From assembly GCF_014697125.1 (NCBI RefSeq), contig NZ_JACJRG010000020.1, positions 1 through 64,000 on the forward strand: a DNA stretch of 64,000 bases, written 5' to 3'. This document shows positions 34,239 through 43,881 of this stretch, one piece after another. Position numbers and translations under genes: made by a program. The first letter of the stretch is position 1, and each line of letters opens with the position of its first letter. Under the pieces are notes generated by a model. It did no database searches, was not told the DNA's origin, and saw nothing but the letters and a program-made list of their open reading frames with translations. This DNA is from Anabaena minutissima FACHB-250 (lineage in GTDB: Bacteria > Cyanobacteriota > Cyanobacteriia > Cyanobacteriales > Nostocaceae).

Positions 34239-36161
34239 TTAATTTGCCTTGGGACGGGGAAACTGAGAAGGTGGCTTAAAGTTTTCCACTGGCACACCTT
34301 TGAGTGCTTTAGTCATAAACTCCTTCCAAATGGGAGCAACCATACCACCACCAGTTGCACCACTAGCTAGTTGTCTGTTGTCGTCTCTACCCACCCAGAC
34401 AGCAGTTGTTAACTGTGGTACAGTCCCTACAAACCAAATATCTTTTTCGGATGAAGTTGTACCTGTTTTGCCAGCAGATGGGCGATCTATCGCTGCACCT
34501 TTACCGGTACCATCGGTCATAACCGAGCGCATGACATCTATCGTAGCTGCTGAAGCCCAAGGATCTAAGACTCGCTGGGGTTTGGGCGTATTGTCCAATA
34601 ATACATTGTTACTGCTATCTGTAATCCGGGCAATAACCGTTGTTTGTGACTGCCAACCATAATTAGCAAAGGTAGCGTAGGCAGTAGCCATTTCTAGAGG
34701 TGTGACACCAATTGCACCCAAAGGTAAAGAGGTGACAGGTTCCATCGGACTATTAATACCTAAAATGCGGCAAGTCTCTATAACTCTATTCATGCCTATA
34801 GTCTTGCCAATTTTAATCACGGGAATATTACGTGATTGAGCTAAGGCTGTGCGAATTGACATTGCTCCGGCAAAGCCACCGTCGTAGTTTCGGGGGTAGT
34901 ACCAACCGCTACCATCTCGATAACTGACTGGAGAATCTATAACTGTACTGTCTGGTGCATATTTACCAGTAGCAAAGGCAGCATAATATACAAAAGGCTT
35001 AAAAGAAGATCCAGGCTGACGCTGCGCTTGTGTGGCGCGGTTAAATTCACTACTTTTCGGGTCTACGCCACCGACCAATGCTTTCACAAAATGTGTGCGC
35101 GGATCAATTGCTACCAGAGCAATTTGATTTTTGCTTAATCCTTGTCCCAGAAGTGTTTTATGCCACTTTTTGACAGTATCTTCTGCCATAGTTTGGAAGC
35201 TAGCATCAACTGTTGTTTGTACTCGCATTCCACCTTTGAGCAAGGCTTCACGCCCAAACTTTTTAGCCAACTCCTGTGCCACAGTGTTGGTGATATATGG
35301 CAAGGCACTACCTTGGAATGACCTGATTCTGCCTAGTTTAATTTCTTGTTTGAGGGCATCGTCATATTCTTGCTGGGTGATCCAGTTTAAGTCCAGCATT
35401 CTCCCCAAAACTTCTCTTTGTTTCTGTTTGGCCAACTTTAGACTGGCAAAGGGGCTAAACTCCTCTGGTGCTTGGATTAAACCCGCCATCATTGCGGATT
35501 CACCCAAAGTTAGGTTCTCAGATGACTTATTAAAATAACTACGTGCTGCTGTTTGCACGCCGTAATTATTATGACCCCAATATACTTGATTGAGGTACAG
35601 TTCTAAAATTTGATCTTTAGTAAGAATTTGCTCTAAGCGAATTGCCAGGACTCCCTCAGCTAATTTCCGGGTAAAAGCACGTTTTCGGCTCAAAAATAGG
35701 TTTTTTACCAACTGCATGGTAATAGTAGATCCACCTTCTTTGACACCGCCAGCCAACCAGTTAGTGACAACAGCACGCCCTACACCGGTAGGGTTAATGC
35801 CGTGGTGATAATAGAAATGACCATCTTCACTAGCCAGTACCGCCCGTTTGAGATTTGGGGAAATTTTATCTAAAGGTACAACTTCCCTGTTAGCTTCTCC
35901 GTGGACACTAGCTAACAGTTTTCCTTTAATGTCATAAATGTACGTCGTTTCTGTGGGTAAAAAGTTACGTAATTGTCTCACATCTGGCAAATTGCGGAAG
36001 CTGATAGCCAGGCCAACTAGCCCTCCGGCTACAATGGAACTTGCTAGCATCGTGATTGATAACAGAGTTCCGCCAGCTACCTGGCCGACTCCTTTTAAAA
36101 ACTCAAAACCCGATGAAGTCCGACGTTGGGATTGCTTTTCTTCAAAAGTCCTAGACGACAC
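34239..36161 (-). CDS. Class A penicillin-binding protein (PBP1a family)
   Basis: This bifunctional enzyme polymerises and cross-links peptidoglycan in the periplasm. The 640-residue product has one N-terminal anchor (about residues 28-55). A GT51 transglycosylase domain follows, with LASEDGHFYYHHGINPTGVG and KEGGSTITMQLVKNLFLS. The transpeptidase domain carries SSFK (serine nucleophile), SRN and KTGTT. The start is GTG at 36161 with GAGGAAG upstream. Cyanobacteria encode several such enzymes with different division or heterocyst roles; this copy's role is not shown. Confidence 0.9.
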   Translation of the reverse strand: MSSRTFEEKQSQRRTSSGFEFLKGVGQVAGGTLLSITMLASSIVAGGLVGLAISFRNLPDVRQLRNFLPTETTYIYDIKGKLLASVHGEANREVVPLDKISPNLKRAVLASEDGHFYYHHGINPTGVGRAVVTNWLAGGVKEGGSTITMQLVKNLFLSRKRAFTRKLAEGVLAIRLEQILTKDQILELYLNQVYWGHNNYGVQTAARSYFNKSSENLTLGESAMMAGLIQAPEEFSPFASLKLAKQKQREVLGRMLDLNWITQQEYDDALKQEIKLGRIRSFQGSALPYITNTVAQELAKKFGREALLKGGMRVQTTVDASFQTMAEDTVKKWHKTLLGQGLSKNQIALVAIDPRTHFVKALVGGVDPKSSEFNRATQAQRQPGSSFKPFVYYAAFATGKYAPDSTVIDSPVSYRDGSGWYYPRNYDGGFAGAMSIRTALAQSRNIPVIKIGKTIGMNRVIETCRILGINSPMEPVTSLPLGAIGVTPLEMATAYATFANYGWQSQTTVIARITDSSNNVLLDNTPKPQRVLDPWASAATIDVMRSVMTDGTGKGAAIDRPSAGKTGTTSSEKDIWFVGTVPQLTTAVWVGRDDNRQLASGATGGGMVAPIWKEFMTKALKGVPVENFKPPSQFPRPKAN

Positions 36162-36334
36162 GGCGATTTCACTTCCTCACTTGTAAATATTACTGTAATG
36201 GATTCTTTGCAGCAGGGCGGTTAATTTTTTGCAATTATATTAGTTTGGCAGATGAAATGGCGGACAATTTGGCCGTGAACATAACCAACCTAACTTATAA
36301 AGTAAAAAGCGTAGTTAATAGCGACTCTCTTAGT

Positions 36335-37531
36335 ATGGCGGAAAATTTTTCTTGGCTCAATCGTGGGATAGTGGAAGTATTCCCACAACCATCTGATACT
36401 GATCACGAAGTTGAAAGTTTAGAGAAACGCTTGGCGACTACGAACCGTCCTCTAAGGGTGAAATTGGGAATTGATCCTACTGGTGCAGATATTCATCTTG
36501 GTCATAGCATACCAGTACGAAAACTGCGAGCATTTCAAGATGCTGGTCATATGGCAGTCCTAATTATTGGCGATTTTACGGCTCGCATCGGTGATCCTAC
36601 GGGTAAATCTGAGGTGCGTCGCCAACTGACACAAGCAGAGGTAATGCAAAATGCTCAAACTTACCTTGACCAAGTGCGTCCTATTTTGGATTTTGACACA
36701 CCGGGTAGATTAGAGGTGCGTTATAACTCTGAATGGCTTTCCCGACTTGATTTAGGAAAAACTACAGAGTTACTAGCTACTATGACGGTGGGGCAGATGC
36801 TAGCCAAGGAAGGATTTGCAGAACGCTATAAGAAAGAGAATCCGATTTTTCTCCATGAGTTCCTCTACCCATTGATGCAAGGTTATGATTCTGTGGCAGT
36901 GGAGGCAGATGTAGAATTAGGGGGAACTGATCAAAAGTTTAACATTGCTGTAGGTAGAGATTTACAGCGTCATTTTGGTCAACAGCCGCAGTTTGGGTTA
37001 CTTCTACCAATTTTGATTGGTACTGATGGACAGCAAAAAATGTCCAAATCTTTGGGTAATTATGTCGGATTGTCGGAACACCCAGGACAAAAATATCAAA
37101 AGTTGCAAGGTGTACCAGATAATTTACTGGCACAGTATTTTGAGTTGTTGACAGACTTACCTTTAGATAAGCTACCGGAAAATCCTCGCGATCGCCAAAT
37201 GTTATTAGCCTGGGAAGTCGTTAAACAATACCACGGTGAACAGGCGGCTAATGAAGCGAAGGAAGCAGCCAAAAGCGGCGGGAAAGAGGGTGCTGTTCCC
37301 GAATTTTCGTTAACCGATGTTGCCCAATTTCCTGTGAAATTAGCTTATTTACTGAATGTCAGTGGCTTGTGTAAAAGTAGCGGGGAAGGTAAACGGAAAA
37401 TTCAAGAGGGTGGTGTACGCTTAGATGGCGATCGCATTACTGATGTTGATACCACTTTTGAGCAAGTGAGTGATTTACAGGGTAAAGTTTTGCAAGTTGG
37501 TAAAAATAAGTTTGTCCGCTTAGTATCCTAA
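36335..37531 (+). CDS. tyrS: Tyrosyl-tRNA synthetase
   Basis: This class I synthetase charges tRNA-Tyr. The 398-residue product has the ATP-site motif HLGHS, KMSKS in QKMSKSLGNYVGL near residue 235, and a C-terminal S4 RNA-binding domain (GLCKSSGEGKRKIQEGGVRL, split in use). I choose the ATG at 36335 (MAENFSWLNRGIVEVFPQP); an upstream in-frame start at 36245 would add 30 residues that look like leader. It is followed closely by pyrF. Confidence 0.93.
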   Translation: MAENFSWLNRGIVEVFPQPSDTDHEVESLEKRLATTNRPLRVKLGIDPTGADIHLGHSIPVRKLRAFQDAGHMAVLIIGDFTARIGDPTGKSEVRRQLTQAEVMQNAQTYLDQVRPILDFDTPGRLEVRYNSEWLSRLDLGKTTELLATMTVGQMLAKEGFAERYKKENPIFLHEFLYPLMQGYDSVAVEADVELGGTDQKFNIAVGRDLQRHFGQQPQFGLLLPILIGTDGQQKMSKSLGNYVGLSEHPGQKYQKLQGVPDNLLAQYFELLTDLPLDKLPENPRDRQMLLAWEVVKQYHGEQAANEAKEAAKSGGKEGAVPEFSLTDVAQFPVKLAYLLNVSGLCKSSGEGKRKIQEGGVRLDGDRITDVDTTFEQVSDLQGKVLQVGKNKFVRLVS

Positions 37532-37551
37532 AGGGGAATGGGGAATTGGGA

Positions 37552-38274
37552 ATGGGGAATGGGAAAGAACAGCGAATTATTGTCCCTTTAGATGTGGCGG
37601 ATGAAAAAAGTGCGATCGCTCTCATCGATAGGCTAGAAGCAGTTAGTTTCTGGAAGGTTGGCTTAGAATTATTCACCAGTGTGGGGCCAAAAATTCTGGA
37701 AGTGCTGAAATCTAGGGATAAGCAGATATTTCTAGATTTAAAGTTTCACGATATCCCCAACACTATGGCGGGGGCTTGTCGGGCTGCGGCTGGTTATGGG
37801 GTGGATTTGCTGACTATTCATGCCACTGCGGGGAGAAATGCCCTGAAAGCCGCTACGGAGGCAGTAAAAGAGGGGGCTGAACAAGCAGGAGTCAAACCAC
37901 CGAAATTGATTGCTGTGACTCTGCTGACGAGTATTTCTACTAGACAGTTGGCTTTTGATTTAAAAATCCCCCTAGAGTTGCCAGAATATGCTTTAGAAAT
38001 GGCATTGATGGCTAAAGAAACAGGACTAGATGGGGCTGTTTGCTCACCCCAAGAAGTGGCGCAGTTAAGGCAGACTTGCGGCGATGACTTTCTTTTCGTG
38101 TGTCCAGGGGTAAGGCCGATTTGGGCAGAAGCGGGAGATCAAAAGCGATCGCTTACCCCCTCCCAAGCTATCCAAGCCGGTGCAGATTACCTAGTAATTG
38201 GTCGTCCCATCACTGCGGCGGCTGAACCTGAGTTAGCTTGGCAACGAATTACCCAAGAATTAACCACAGCATGA
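37552..38274 (+). CDS. pyrF: Orotidine 5'-phosphate decarboxylase
   Basis: This enzyme makes UMP from OMP, the last step of pyrimidine synthesis. The 240-residue product shows IIVPLDVADEKSA, FLDLKFHDIPNTMAGACRAA with the catalytic DxKxxD-type charged set, VCPGVRP and YLVIGRPIT. The start lies in a GGGAATG repeat; ATG at 37552 is chosen and a TTG at 37546 is also in frame. It shares the tyrS unit, 20 bases apart, and its stop overlaps the next gene (ATGA). Confidence 0.93.
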   Translation: MGNGKEQRIIVPLDVADEKSAIALIDRLEAVSFWKVGLELFTSVGPKILEVLKSRDKQIFLDLKFHDIPNTMAGACRAAAGYGVDLLTIHATAGRNALKAATEAVKEGAEQAGVKPPKLIAVTLLTSISTRQLAFDLKIPLELPEYALEMALMAKETGLDGAVCSPQEVAQLRQTCGDDFLFVCPGVRPIWAEAGDQKRSLTPSQAIQAGADYLVIGRPITAAAEPELAWQRITQELTTA

Positions 38275-38882
38275 AAGCATTAATCCAGAAGCATAATTAT
38301 CGCTCGTGGCTGTTAACTTGCAGCTTATGGCTGGTAGTAATGAATGGCTGGGATAACGCAGCATTTTCTCAGATACTCTCCCCCAAACCGTCTTTACAAA
38401 GCGAGAGGGAGGAGAAGTCTTTTTGTACTGCACAAGATTTGCAAACATTAACTACTCATCTATTGCGAGATTTACCTGGCTATGCCAATCGTGCTAGTCA
38501 ACGTGGCCGCCGTCTCCGTAGAAGTAGTGATGTTTATAGTTATGTACTCGTAGCTGGCAAACCGGAATTTCAGCCTTTGCTACTGCAACCCATAGATCAA
38601 AACAAAAGCACTAATCAAGATATTAAGCAAGTATTTTTTACCACTTTAGAAAGGCAGTACATAAATAAAAAAGTGGTGGAATTACAAGAATTTCACTGGG
38701 TACTATTGACACCAACTCAAGATAGTTGGCGATTAGTAATGATGTTTACTCAAACCGCTTCTTATCCCAAAGGACAGCCGCCATCACCACCACGAGATAG
38801 CAGCAACGGTACAATTGCCCAAGGTATCAAAGCTTGGTTGAGAGATTGTCAAGCAGGAAGTTTGCGTAGTTCCCAGCGTTAA
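38271..38882 (+). CDS. Hypothetical exported protein coupled to pyrF
   Basis: This is a 203-residue protein. Residues 1-35 hold a hydrophobic segment (SWLLTCSLWLVVMNGW) with a likely signal cleavage after DNAAFSQ. The mature part has ARGRRLRRSS-type basic residues (SQRGRRLRRSSDVYSYVLVAGKPEF, in parts) and LQEFHWVLLTPTQDSWRLVMMF. I do not recognise a family. The ATG overlaps the pyrF stop by four bases, so it is co-translated. Confidence 0.7.
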   Translation: MKALIQKHNYRSWLLTCSLWLVVMNGWDNAAFSQILSPKPSLQSEREEKSFCTAQDLQTLTTHLLRDLPGYANRASQRGRRLRRSSDVYSYVLVAGKPEFQPLLLQPIDQNKSTNQDIKQVFFTTLERQYINKKVVELQEFHWVLLTPTQDSWRLVMMFTQTASYPKGQPPSPPRDSSNGTIAQGIKAWLRDCQAGSLRSSQR

Positions 38883-38940
38883 ATCAGTTATCAGTTATTA
38901 GGGAACACCAAAAGATAAATTATCCGCAATTGATGGTTGG

Positions 38941-39005
38941 GTAGGGTGCGTCAGTATGAATAATTTCTGAGTATAGTTAGGTTCTATCGCACTGACGCAC
39001 CCTAC
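38941..39005. repeat. 65-base inverted-repeat element (MITE-like)
   Basis: GTAGGGTGCGTCAGT (38941-38955) and its exact complement ACTGACGCACCCTAC (38991-39005) enclose 35 bases. The ends are typical of small non-autonomous elements scattered in Nostocales. A related GTAGGGTGGGC start lies at 63951. No direct repeat is certain. Confidence 0.65.
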
Positions 39006-39096
39006 AATTTGGATATTTTTTTATCTGGAAGTCCCTTCATTAAAATCATCTAGCTAAAATTGAACCAAGTCCGAAAAGTCCTGTCTTTCAAAGAAA

Positions 39097-39675
39097 ATGA
39101 TAGCCGTCCCCCAACAACCCCAAAAAATGACTGTTGAGGAATATCTGATATGGGAAACTCAACAAAATATTCGTTATGAATATGTCAATGGTGAAGTCTT
39201 TGCTATGACAGGCGGCACAATTCCCCATAATGATATTACACTTAACCTTTACGCAGCTTTACGCCCTCATCTACGCTCTAGAGGTTGTCGGGTAAATGTG
39301 TCAGATGTGAAAGTACAAGTAACACCAGAAAGTCCTTACTATTATCCTGATGTTATTGTCAGTTGCAACGAGCAAGACCTCAACGCCCGTAAGTTTATCA
39401 AATATCCTCAGCTAATCGTTGAAGTTCTCTCTCCAGGTACAAGTGCTAGAGATAGAGGTGAAAAATTTTCTGCTTATTTGAAAATGCCGACTTTGCAAGA
39501 GTATGTATTAATTGACTCGGAAAAAATTTCCGTTGAGCGTTACTTGCGGGGAGAGGGTAGAATGTGGCTTTACTATCCCTACACAGAGGGAGATATCATC
39601 ACTCTATCCAGCATTGAATTTCAGTGTCCTATTGAACTCCTGTATGAAGGTGTTGTGTTTGGTAGCGAAGAATGA
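39097..39675 (+). CDS. Uma2-family (DUF820) protein, third copy
   Basis: This is a 192-residue Uma2-type protein. MTVEEYLIWETQQNIRYEYV and GEVFAMTGGTIPHN form the usual N-terminal part. The nuclease-like residues are D in YYYPDVIVS, E in LIVEVLSPGTSARDRGEKF and the following lysines. This is the common Uma2 subtype in cyanobacteria and differs clearly from the tandem pair at 19-20 kb. Its biological role is unknown. It converges with the uracil-DNA glycosylase gene. Confidence 0.83.
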   Translation: MIAVPQQPQKMTVEEYLIWETQQNIRYEYVNGEVFAMTGGTIPHNDITLNLYAALRPHLRSRGCRVNVSDVKVQVTPESPYYYPDVIVSCNEQDLNARKFIKYPQLIVEVLSPGTSARDRGEKFSAYLKMPTLQEYVLIDSEKISVERYLRGEGRMWLYYPYTEGDIITLSSIEFQCPIELLYEGVVFGSEE

Positions 39676-39716
39676 TTATATAGCAGGTACGCGATCGCCA
39701 CAATTGCCACAATTAG

Positions 39717-40412
39717 TTAAAATTTGCTACCACTGTTGCCCATAATTTCATCATACTTGGAGCGTACCGCCTGAATATCCTGCCACATCAACCATTTAGG
39801 CTTACCTTTTTCTTTGGAAGGGTTACGCAATAAGTAAGATGGGTGAAAAATAGGCATACAGAAACGCCCTTCCCACTCTAGCCACTGACCACGAATTTTA
39901 GTAATTCCTCGTTTATCCCCGGTGATACCTTTAACTGCTGTTGCACCTGTTAACAAAATAATCTTGGGGTCAACAAGGCGGATTTGTTCTAATAAATATG
40001 GTAAACAAGCCGCCATTTCGTCGGGAGTCGGCACTCGGTTACTCGGTGGACGGCATTTATTTATATTGCCTATGTATACATCATGTTCAGTAGTTAGATT
40101 CACTGATGCCAAGATTTTTTCTAACAACTGTCCTGACCTACCGACAAAGGGTAAACCTGTTTCGTCTTCGCTTTGACCTGGTGCTTCTCCGATAATCATA
40201 ATTGGTGCTTTGAGGTTTCCCCGTCCGACTACGGCATGGGTACGGGTATTACCTAATTCACAGCGATGGCACTGATTGCAATGCTGTGCCAACTCCGTCA
40301 TATTAGGATAAGTTCCAGGTGGAATGGGAACTGTTGGATCTTTGGGAATCAGCTCTTTTTGGTTAAAATTGGGTTCTTCATTAAAGAGGCTGAGTTGGAT
40401 TTCGCTGCTCAT
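39717..40412 (-). CDS. Uracil-DNA glycosylase, family 4 (iron-sulfur type)
   Basis: This repair enzyme removes uracil from DNA. The 231-residue product has CNQCHRCELGNTRTHAVVG (first cysteines of the 4Fe-4S cluster), IMIIGEAPGQSEDETGLPFVG, the active-site motif GEAPG, and later NKCRPPSNRVPTPDEM and MPIFHPSYLLRNP. These are standard for family 4. The N-terminal 40 residues are a variable tail. It is separately transcribed. Confidence 0.9.
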   Translation of the reverse strand: MSSEIQLSLFNEEPNFNQKELIPKDPTVPIPPGTYPNMTELAQHCNQCHRCELGNTRTHAVVGRGNLKAPIMIIGEAPGQSEDETGLPFVGRSGQLLEKILASVNLTTEHDVYIGNINKCRPPSNRVPTPDEMAACLPYLLEQIRLVDPKIILLTGATAVKGITGDKRGITKIRGQWLEWEGRFCMPIFHPSYLLRNPSKEKGKPKWLMWQDIQAVRSKYDEIMGNSGSKF

Positions 40413-40592
40413 GAAAATCTGGGTAATGGAGTCAGCACCAGCAAACTTGTCTAAATTTAAATATAGCTATAGTTTTTTAGAAATATTTCTCAGACAAATA
40501 CTGTTACTGAATACTAAAATTGACTAGACTTTCTATTGTATCAGTGAATTCAAGGCGTGATGCAGCAAAGGAAAGTTAACTGACAATTGAAA

Positions 40593-40640
40593 AAAAAATT
40601 GTCACCTGTCACCTGTCACCTGTCACCTGTCACCTGTCAC
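40593..40640. repeat. GTCACCT heptamer array
   Basis: About six copies of GTCACCT run over the end of the neighbouring TPR gene and provide its stop codon (TGA from GGTGACA, read on the minus strand). Confidence 0.8.
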
Positions 40641-41718
40641 CCATCCCTTGCTGGTATTGCATAGCTTTAGCATAATCACCCAAGGCATAGCAAGCAATTT
40701 TTAAGCTAGCAAGTGCTTGTTCTTCAATGCGACGGTCTTTAAGAGTTCTAGCTAATAACAAGCGGGCTTCATAGTATGTAATTGCTCTGCTATGGTTGCC
40801 TAAAGCTTCGCAAGCAACGCCTAAACTACCAAGGGACTGTTCTTCACTACGCTGATCTTTGAGGTGTCTGGCTAACTGCAAACGCTTTTCATAATACTTG
40901 ATGGCTTTAGTGTAATCACCTATGGCATAGCACGCGTTACCCAAATTTTTTAGCACTTGAATAGCACTGCGGGGGTTATTCAGGGAAATGGATATTTTGA
41001 CACATTTTTCATAGTAGGCGATCGCTTTCGGGTAGTTGTCCAAACCATACCAAGCATTACCTAAGTTTTTGAGAACTTGCTCTATGCCCCAATTATCTTG
41101 CATTGCCTGCACAATTTCTAAGCTTTGCTCTTGATACTCAATCGCTTTGATAAAATTGCCAGAAGCTTTATACACCAATCCCAAATTATTTAAAGCCGCA
41201 ACTTGACTGCGCTTGTCTTGTATCTGCTGAGTTAATTTCAGACACTCTTCTAAAAATTCAATCGCTTTGTTGTAATTGTTAAGATGACGGTAAGCATTCC
41301 CCAAATGAGACAGCACTTGTATTCGTACTGATGGATCTGAGGTATCTTTTAAAGATAAACATTGTTGAGAGTAAGTTATGGTGTTTTGATAGTCTCCAGA
41401 AGTGTAAGTGATTAATGCCAACAAAGAAAGCACTTGCTCTTGTTGTGCATCACCAGCTCGTTGAAACATCTCTAGAGATTGTTTTAAATATTTGATGGCT
41501 GCGATCAAATCTCCTGCTTTCTGCTGCTGAATCCCTTGCCTCATTAGGTGGGATGCTGCGGATAATTTGTTGTCACTCTCTTGCGTAAGCAGTAATTCTT
41601 CTGGCGAACCTTGCTCAAATTCATAGGTAATTGTGTTGCGTTTGACTGGTTTGAGGTATTTCGCAACTTCCACAGGAACGGTATTTTTGGTGCTGTTATT
41701 ATGTTCCCCTTGTGACAT
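40630..41718 (-). CDS. Tetratricopeptide-repeat protein (LGN-like repeats)
   Basis: This is a 362-residue cytoplasmic protein with six to seven 40-residue TPR units. Each resembles YTKAIKYYEKRLQLARHLKD followed by a linker, the pattern of LGN/AGS-type TPRs. There is no signal or enzyme domain. The N-terminal 55 residues are unrelated. The C-terminal codons (QQGMGDR and the TGA stop) come from an intergenic heptamer array, so the end has probably shifted by repeat growth. The partner is unknown. Confidence 0.78.
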   Translation of the reverse strand: MSQGEHNNSTKNTVPVEVAKYLKPVKRNTITYEFEQGSPEELLLTQESDNKLSAASHLMRQGIQQQKAGDLIAAIKYLKQSLEMFQRAGDAQQEQVLSLLALITYTSGDYQNTITYSQQCLSLKDTSDPSVRIQVLSHLGNAYRHLNNYNKAIEFLEECLKLTQQIQDKRSQVAALNNLGLVYKASGNFIKAIEYQEQSLEIVQAMQDNWGIEQVLKNLGNAWYGLDNYPKAIAYYEKCVKISISLNNPRSAIQVLKNLGNACYAIGDYTKAIKYYEKRLQLARHLKDQRSEEQSLGSLGVACEALGNHSRAITYYEARLLLARTLKDRRIEEQALASLKIACYALGDYAKAMQYQQGMGDR

Positions 41719-41816
41719 AGACCAATTCCTGCTAACTGTGGTGATACGTATATTGTTCCCAAAAATCTAGTCACTTATGTCAGTAGTCAATAGTCAAGTA
41801 AATACAGAAATTAGCT

Positions 41817-42494
41817 ATGCACAGACAATTAGAACCGGAAGTAATGGATAGCTGGGAGGAAGCTATCGAATATGATGCTATGGATTTTACAGAGGTGAAT
41901 ACTACTTTTGTAGAAGAAGTAGTTACTCTGGGAATACAAGCAGAAGGGTTGGTGCTGGATGCTGGTACTGGTACTGGTCGGATTCCAGTTTTGATGTGTC
42001 AAATGCGTCCTCAGTGGCGAGTTATCGCTATTGATATGGCTAAAAATATGCTGCAAATTGCTGCACACCATGTTCAGCAGGCTGGGCTGCAAGAAAAAAT
42101 TTCCTTGGAATTGGTGGATGCAAAAAACTTACCTTATGAGGATGGTAGCTTTGATTTAGTTGTTTCTAATAGCCTTGTCCATCATTTACCCAATCCATTA
42201 CCGTTCTTTAGGGAATTGAAGCGTGTTTTGAAACCTCAAGGTGCGATTTTCTTACGGGATTTACTCCGTCCACCGGATGTAGTCACAACGAATGCTTTAG
42301 TTGAAAGTATTGGGAAGGAATACGACGACCACCAAAAGAAATTATTTCGTGATTCTCTGCTGGCAGCACTGACAATAGATGAAGTGAATGAGTTGATTGT
42401 AGCAGCAGATTTAGTTGGATTGCAGGTTTATCAATCAAGCGATCGCCATTGGACGGCTAAACGCAGTTGGACTTTACCTCCTTCGCGTCTATGA
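41817..42494 (+). CDS. Class I SAM-dependent methyltransferase
   Basis: This is a 225-residue methyltransferase: motif I VLDAGTGTGRIPVLM, motif II VIAIDMAKNMLQIA, an acidic VDAKNLPYEDGSFDLVVSNS and LVHHLPNPLPFFRELKRVLKP. It resembles UbiE/COQ5-type small-molecule methyltransferases. The substrate is unknown. It stands alone, divergent from the TPR gene with about 100 bases between. Confidence 0.8.
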   Translation: MHRQLEPEVMDSWEEAIEYDAMDFTEVNTTFVEEVVTLGIQAEGLVLDAGTGTGRIPVLMCQMRPQWRVIAIDMAKNMLQIAAHHVQQAGLQEKISLELVDAKNLPYEDGSFDLVVSNSLVHHLPNPLPFFRELKRVLKPQGAIFLRDLLRPPDVVTTNALVESIGKEYDDHQKKLFRDSLLAALTIDEVNELIVAADLVGLQVYQSSDRHWTAKRSWTLPPSRL

Positions 42495-42600
42495 CTTCTG
42501 CGTAACGGTACTAGCTGGTGAATAAATTGGGCTGTCTCTGATTTCTCAGAATCAATCCAACTACAGTAAAGCTAACTTCACCAGCTTAATTTAGATGGGT

Positions 42601-42912
42601 TCATCTGTTCATGGGTGTGTTTGTACTCCACACTAATTCAAACTCTGCTTTAGTAATGCCAAATTCCTGTAAATCCTTCTTTTCTAAAGGTTTATCGCTT
42701 AACATCCCATAATTATCGGCAAAATGGTTGTCGTCATAAAACAAAACGTTACCATTTTCGTAAACCTCTATCTGTCTGGTAGGACATAAATCATTACCTA
42801 CTAACGTTAATTCGATAAAGTAGGTGCTAGTACCCCAAGTGTCAAAGTCACCACCAAGGGATTCATCCCAGAACCACTTACAATATTTCTTTTCTTTAAT
42901 CGATACAGGCAT
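42601..42912 (-). CDS. DUF6881-like small protein
   Basis: This is a 103-residue protein: MPVSIKEKKYCKWFWDESLG, then TRQIEVYENGNVLFYDDNHF and ITKAEFELVWS. The pattern of a response to a query-like beta domain with aromatic residues fits the DUF6881 family, which is often near contact-dependent or polymorphic toxin immunity genes; here no toxin is nearby. I start at 42912, after AGAGAT. The family call is tentative. Confidence 0.55.
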   Translation of the reverse strand: MPVSIKEKKYCKWFWDESLGGDFDTWGTSTYFIELTLVGNDLCPTRQIEVYENGNVLFYDDNHFADNYGMLSDKPLEKKDLQEFGITKAEFELVWSTNTPMNR

Positions 42913-43304
42913 AATCTCTTTACTCCTACAAAAGGCTACTTGCAAGATATTCTATAAGAATATAATTGGTATGGATCTAAGTGAGTATCTTTAGATAAGA
43001 TTAAAAGTTAACTACAGTCACTGATATGCTGCTGAGAACAGTTGGCTTAAGAAGCTGACTGGCTATCAATTAATAGATTTTAATTTTACACGCTGAGATG
43101 GCTTTCCTTATTGTAACAATTTTAATCGTTGGCAAGACTCAGCATTAACAATATAAAAATTAAAATGAAATTTTCCATCAAATTTACTGTGGAGTTAGGT
43201 TCATTTTTCCATAACAACTATCAGTTAAATTGAATAACAATGCTATACTGCGGTTTCATTTGTCTTCATATTCCAGATTATCTAAGTCTGTGAGAGCATT
43301 TTGA
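42913..43304. other. Spacer before the YdcF-like gene
   Basis: About 390 AT-rich bases lie between two divergent genes. I see no gene, long hairpin or repeat that stands out. Confidence 0.35.
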
Positions 43305-43871
43305 ATGAAACGCAAGCATAGATTAATGTGGTTAATTTTAGCGATCGCCTTGATATTGACCAGTATAATTCCAGTAAGGATGGCGATCGCTTTTCAACAA
43401 TCCCCCGTACCACAGGCTATGTTTGTGTTGGGTGGTGCGGCTGAGAGGATGCGGTTTGCAGCACAATTTTGGCAATCTCGGCAGAATTTAGATATTTGGG
43501 TTTCTGATTTTGCTTGGAATTTAGATGTTAATCGCCAAATTTTTCTACAGTATGGTATTCCCGAAGCGAAGTTGCATTTAGATGGAAGAGCAATGGATAC
43601 GGTAACTAATTTCACGACTTTGGCAGAAGATTTTGCTGCCCAGAAGTTACAGCATATATATTTGATTACGTCGGATTATCATATACGCAGGGCGCAGGCG
43701 ATCGCGTCTATTGTTTTAGGTAGCCAGGGAATTGTGGTAACACCTGTGGTGGTAGCTTCTAGAAATCAGCCGCCAGAATCATTGGTAAGATTATTAAGAG
43801 ATGCAGGGCGATCGTTTTTATGGATTTTAACTGGGCGCAATGCTGCTAGATTTAACTCTCGTTTGAAATAA
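43305..43871 (+). CDS. YdcF/SanA-like DUF218 protein
   Basis: This is a 188-residue protein with an N-terminal helix (residues 7-30) and a DUF218 domain. Motifs are VPQAMFVLGGAAERMRFAA, LDGRAMDTVTNF and LITSDYHIRRAQAIA. Members such as SanA and ElyC affect envelope integrity and lipid carrier use. Here it is next to, and convergent with, an exopolysaccharide locus. A role in the envelope is plausible but not shown. Confidence 0.78.
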   Translation: MKRKHRLMWLILAIALILTSIIPVRMAIAFQQSPVPQAMFVLGGAAERMRFAAQFWQSRQNLDIWVSDFAWNLDVNRQIFLQYGIPEAKLHLDGRAMDTVTNFTTLAEDFAAQKLQHIYLITSDYHIRRAQAIASIVLGSQGIVVTPVVVASRNQPPESLVRLLRDAGRSFLWILTGRNAARFNSRLK

Positions 43872-43881
43872 TCTCTTTGAT

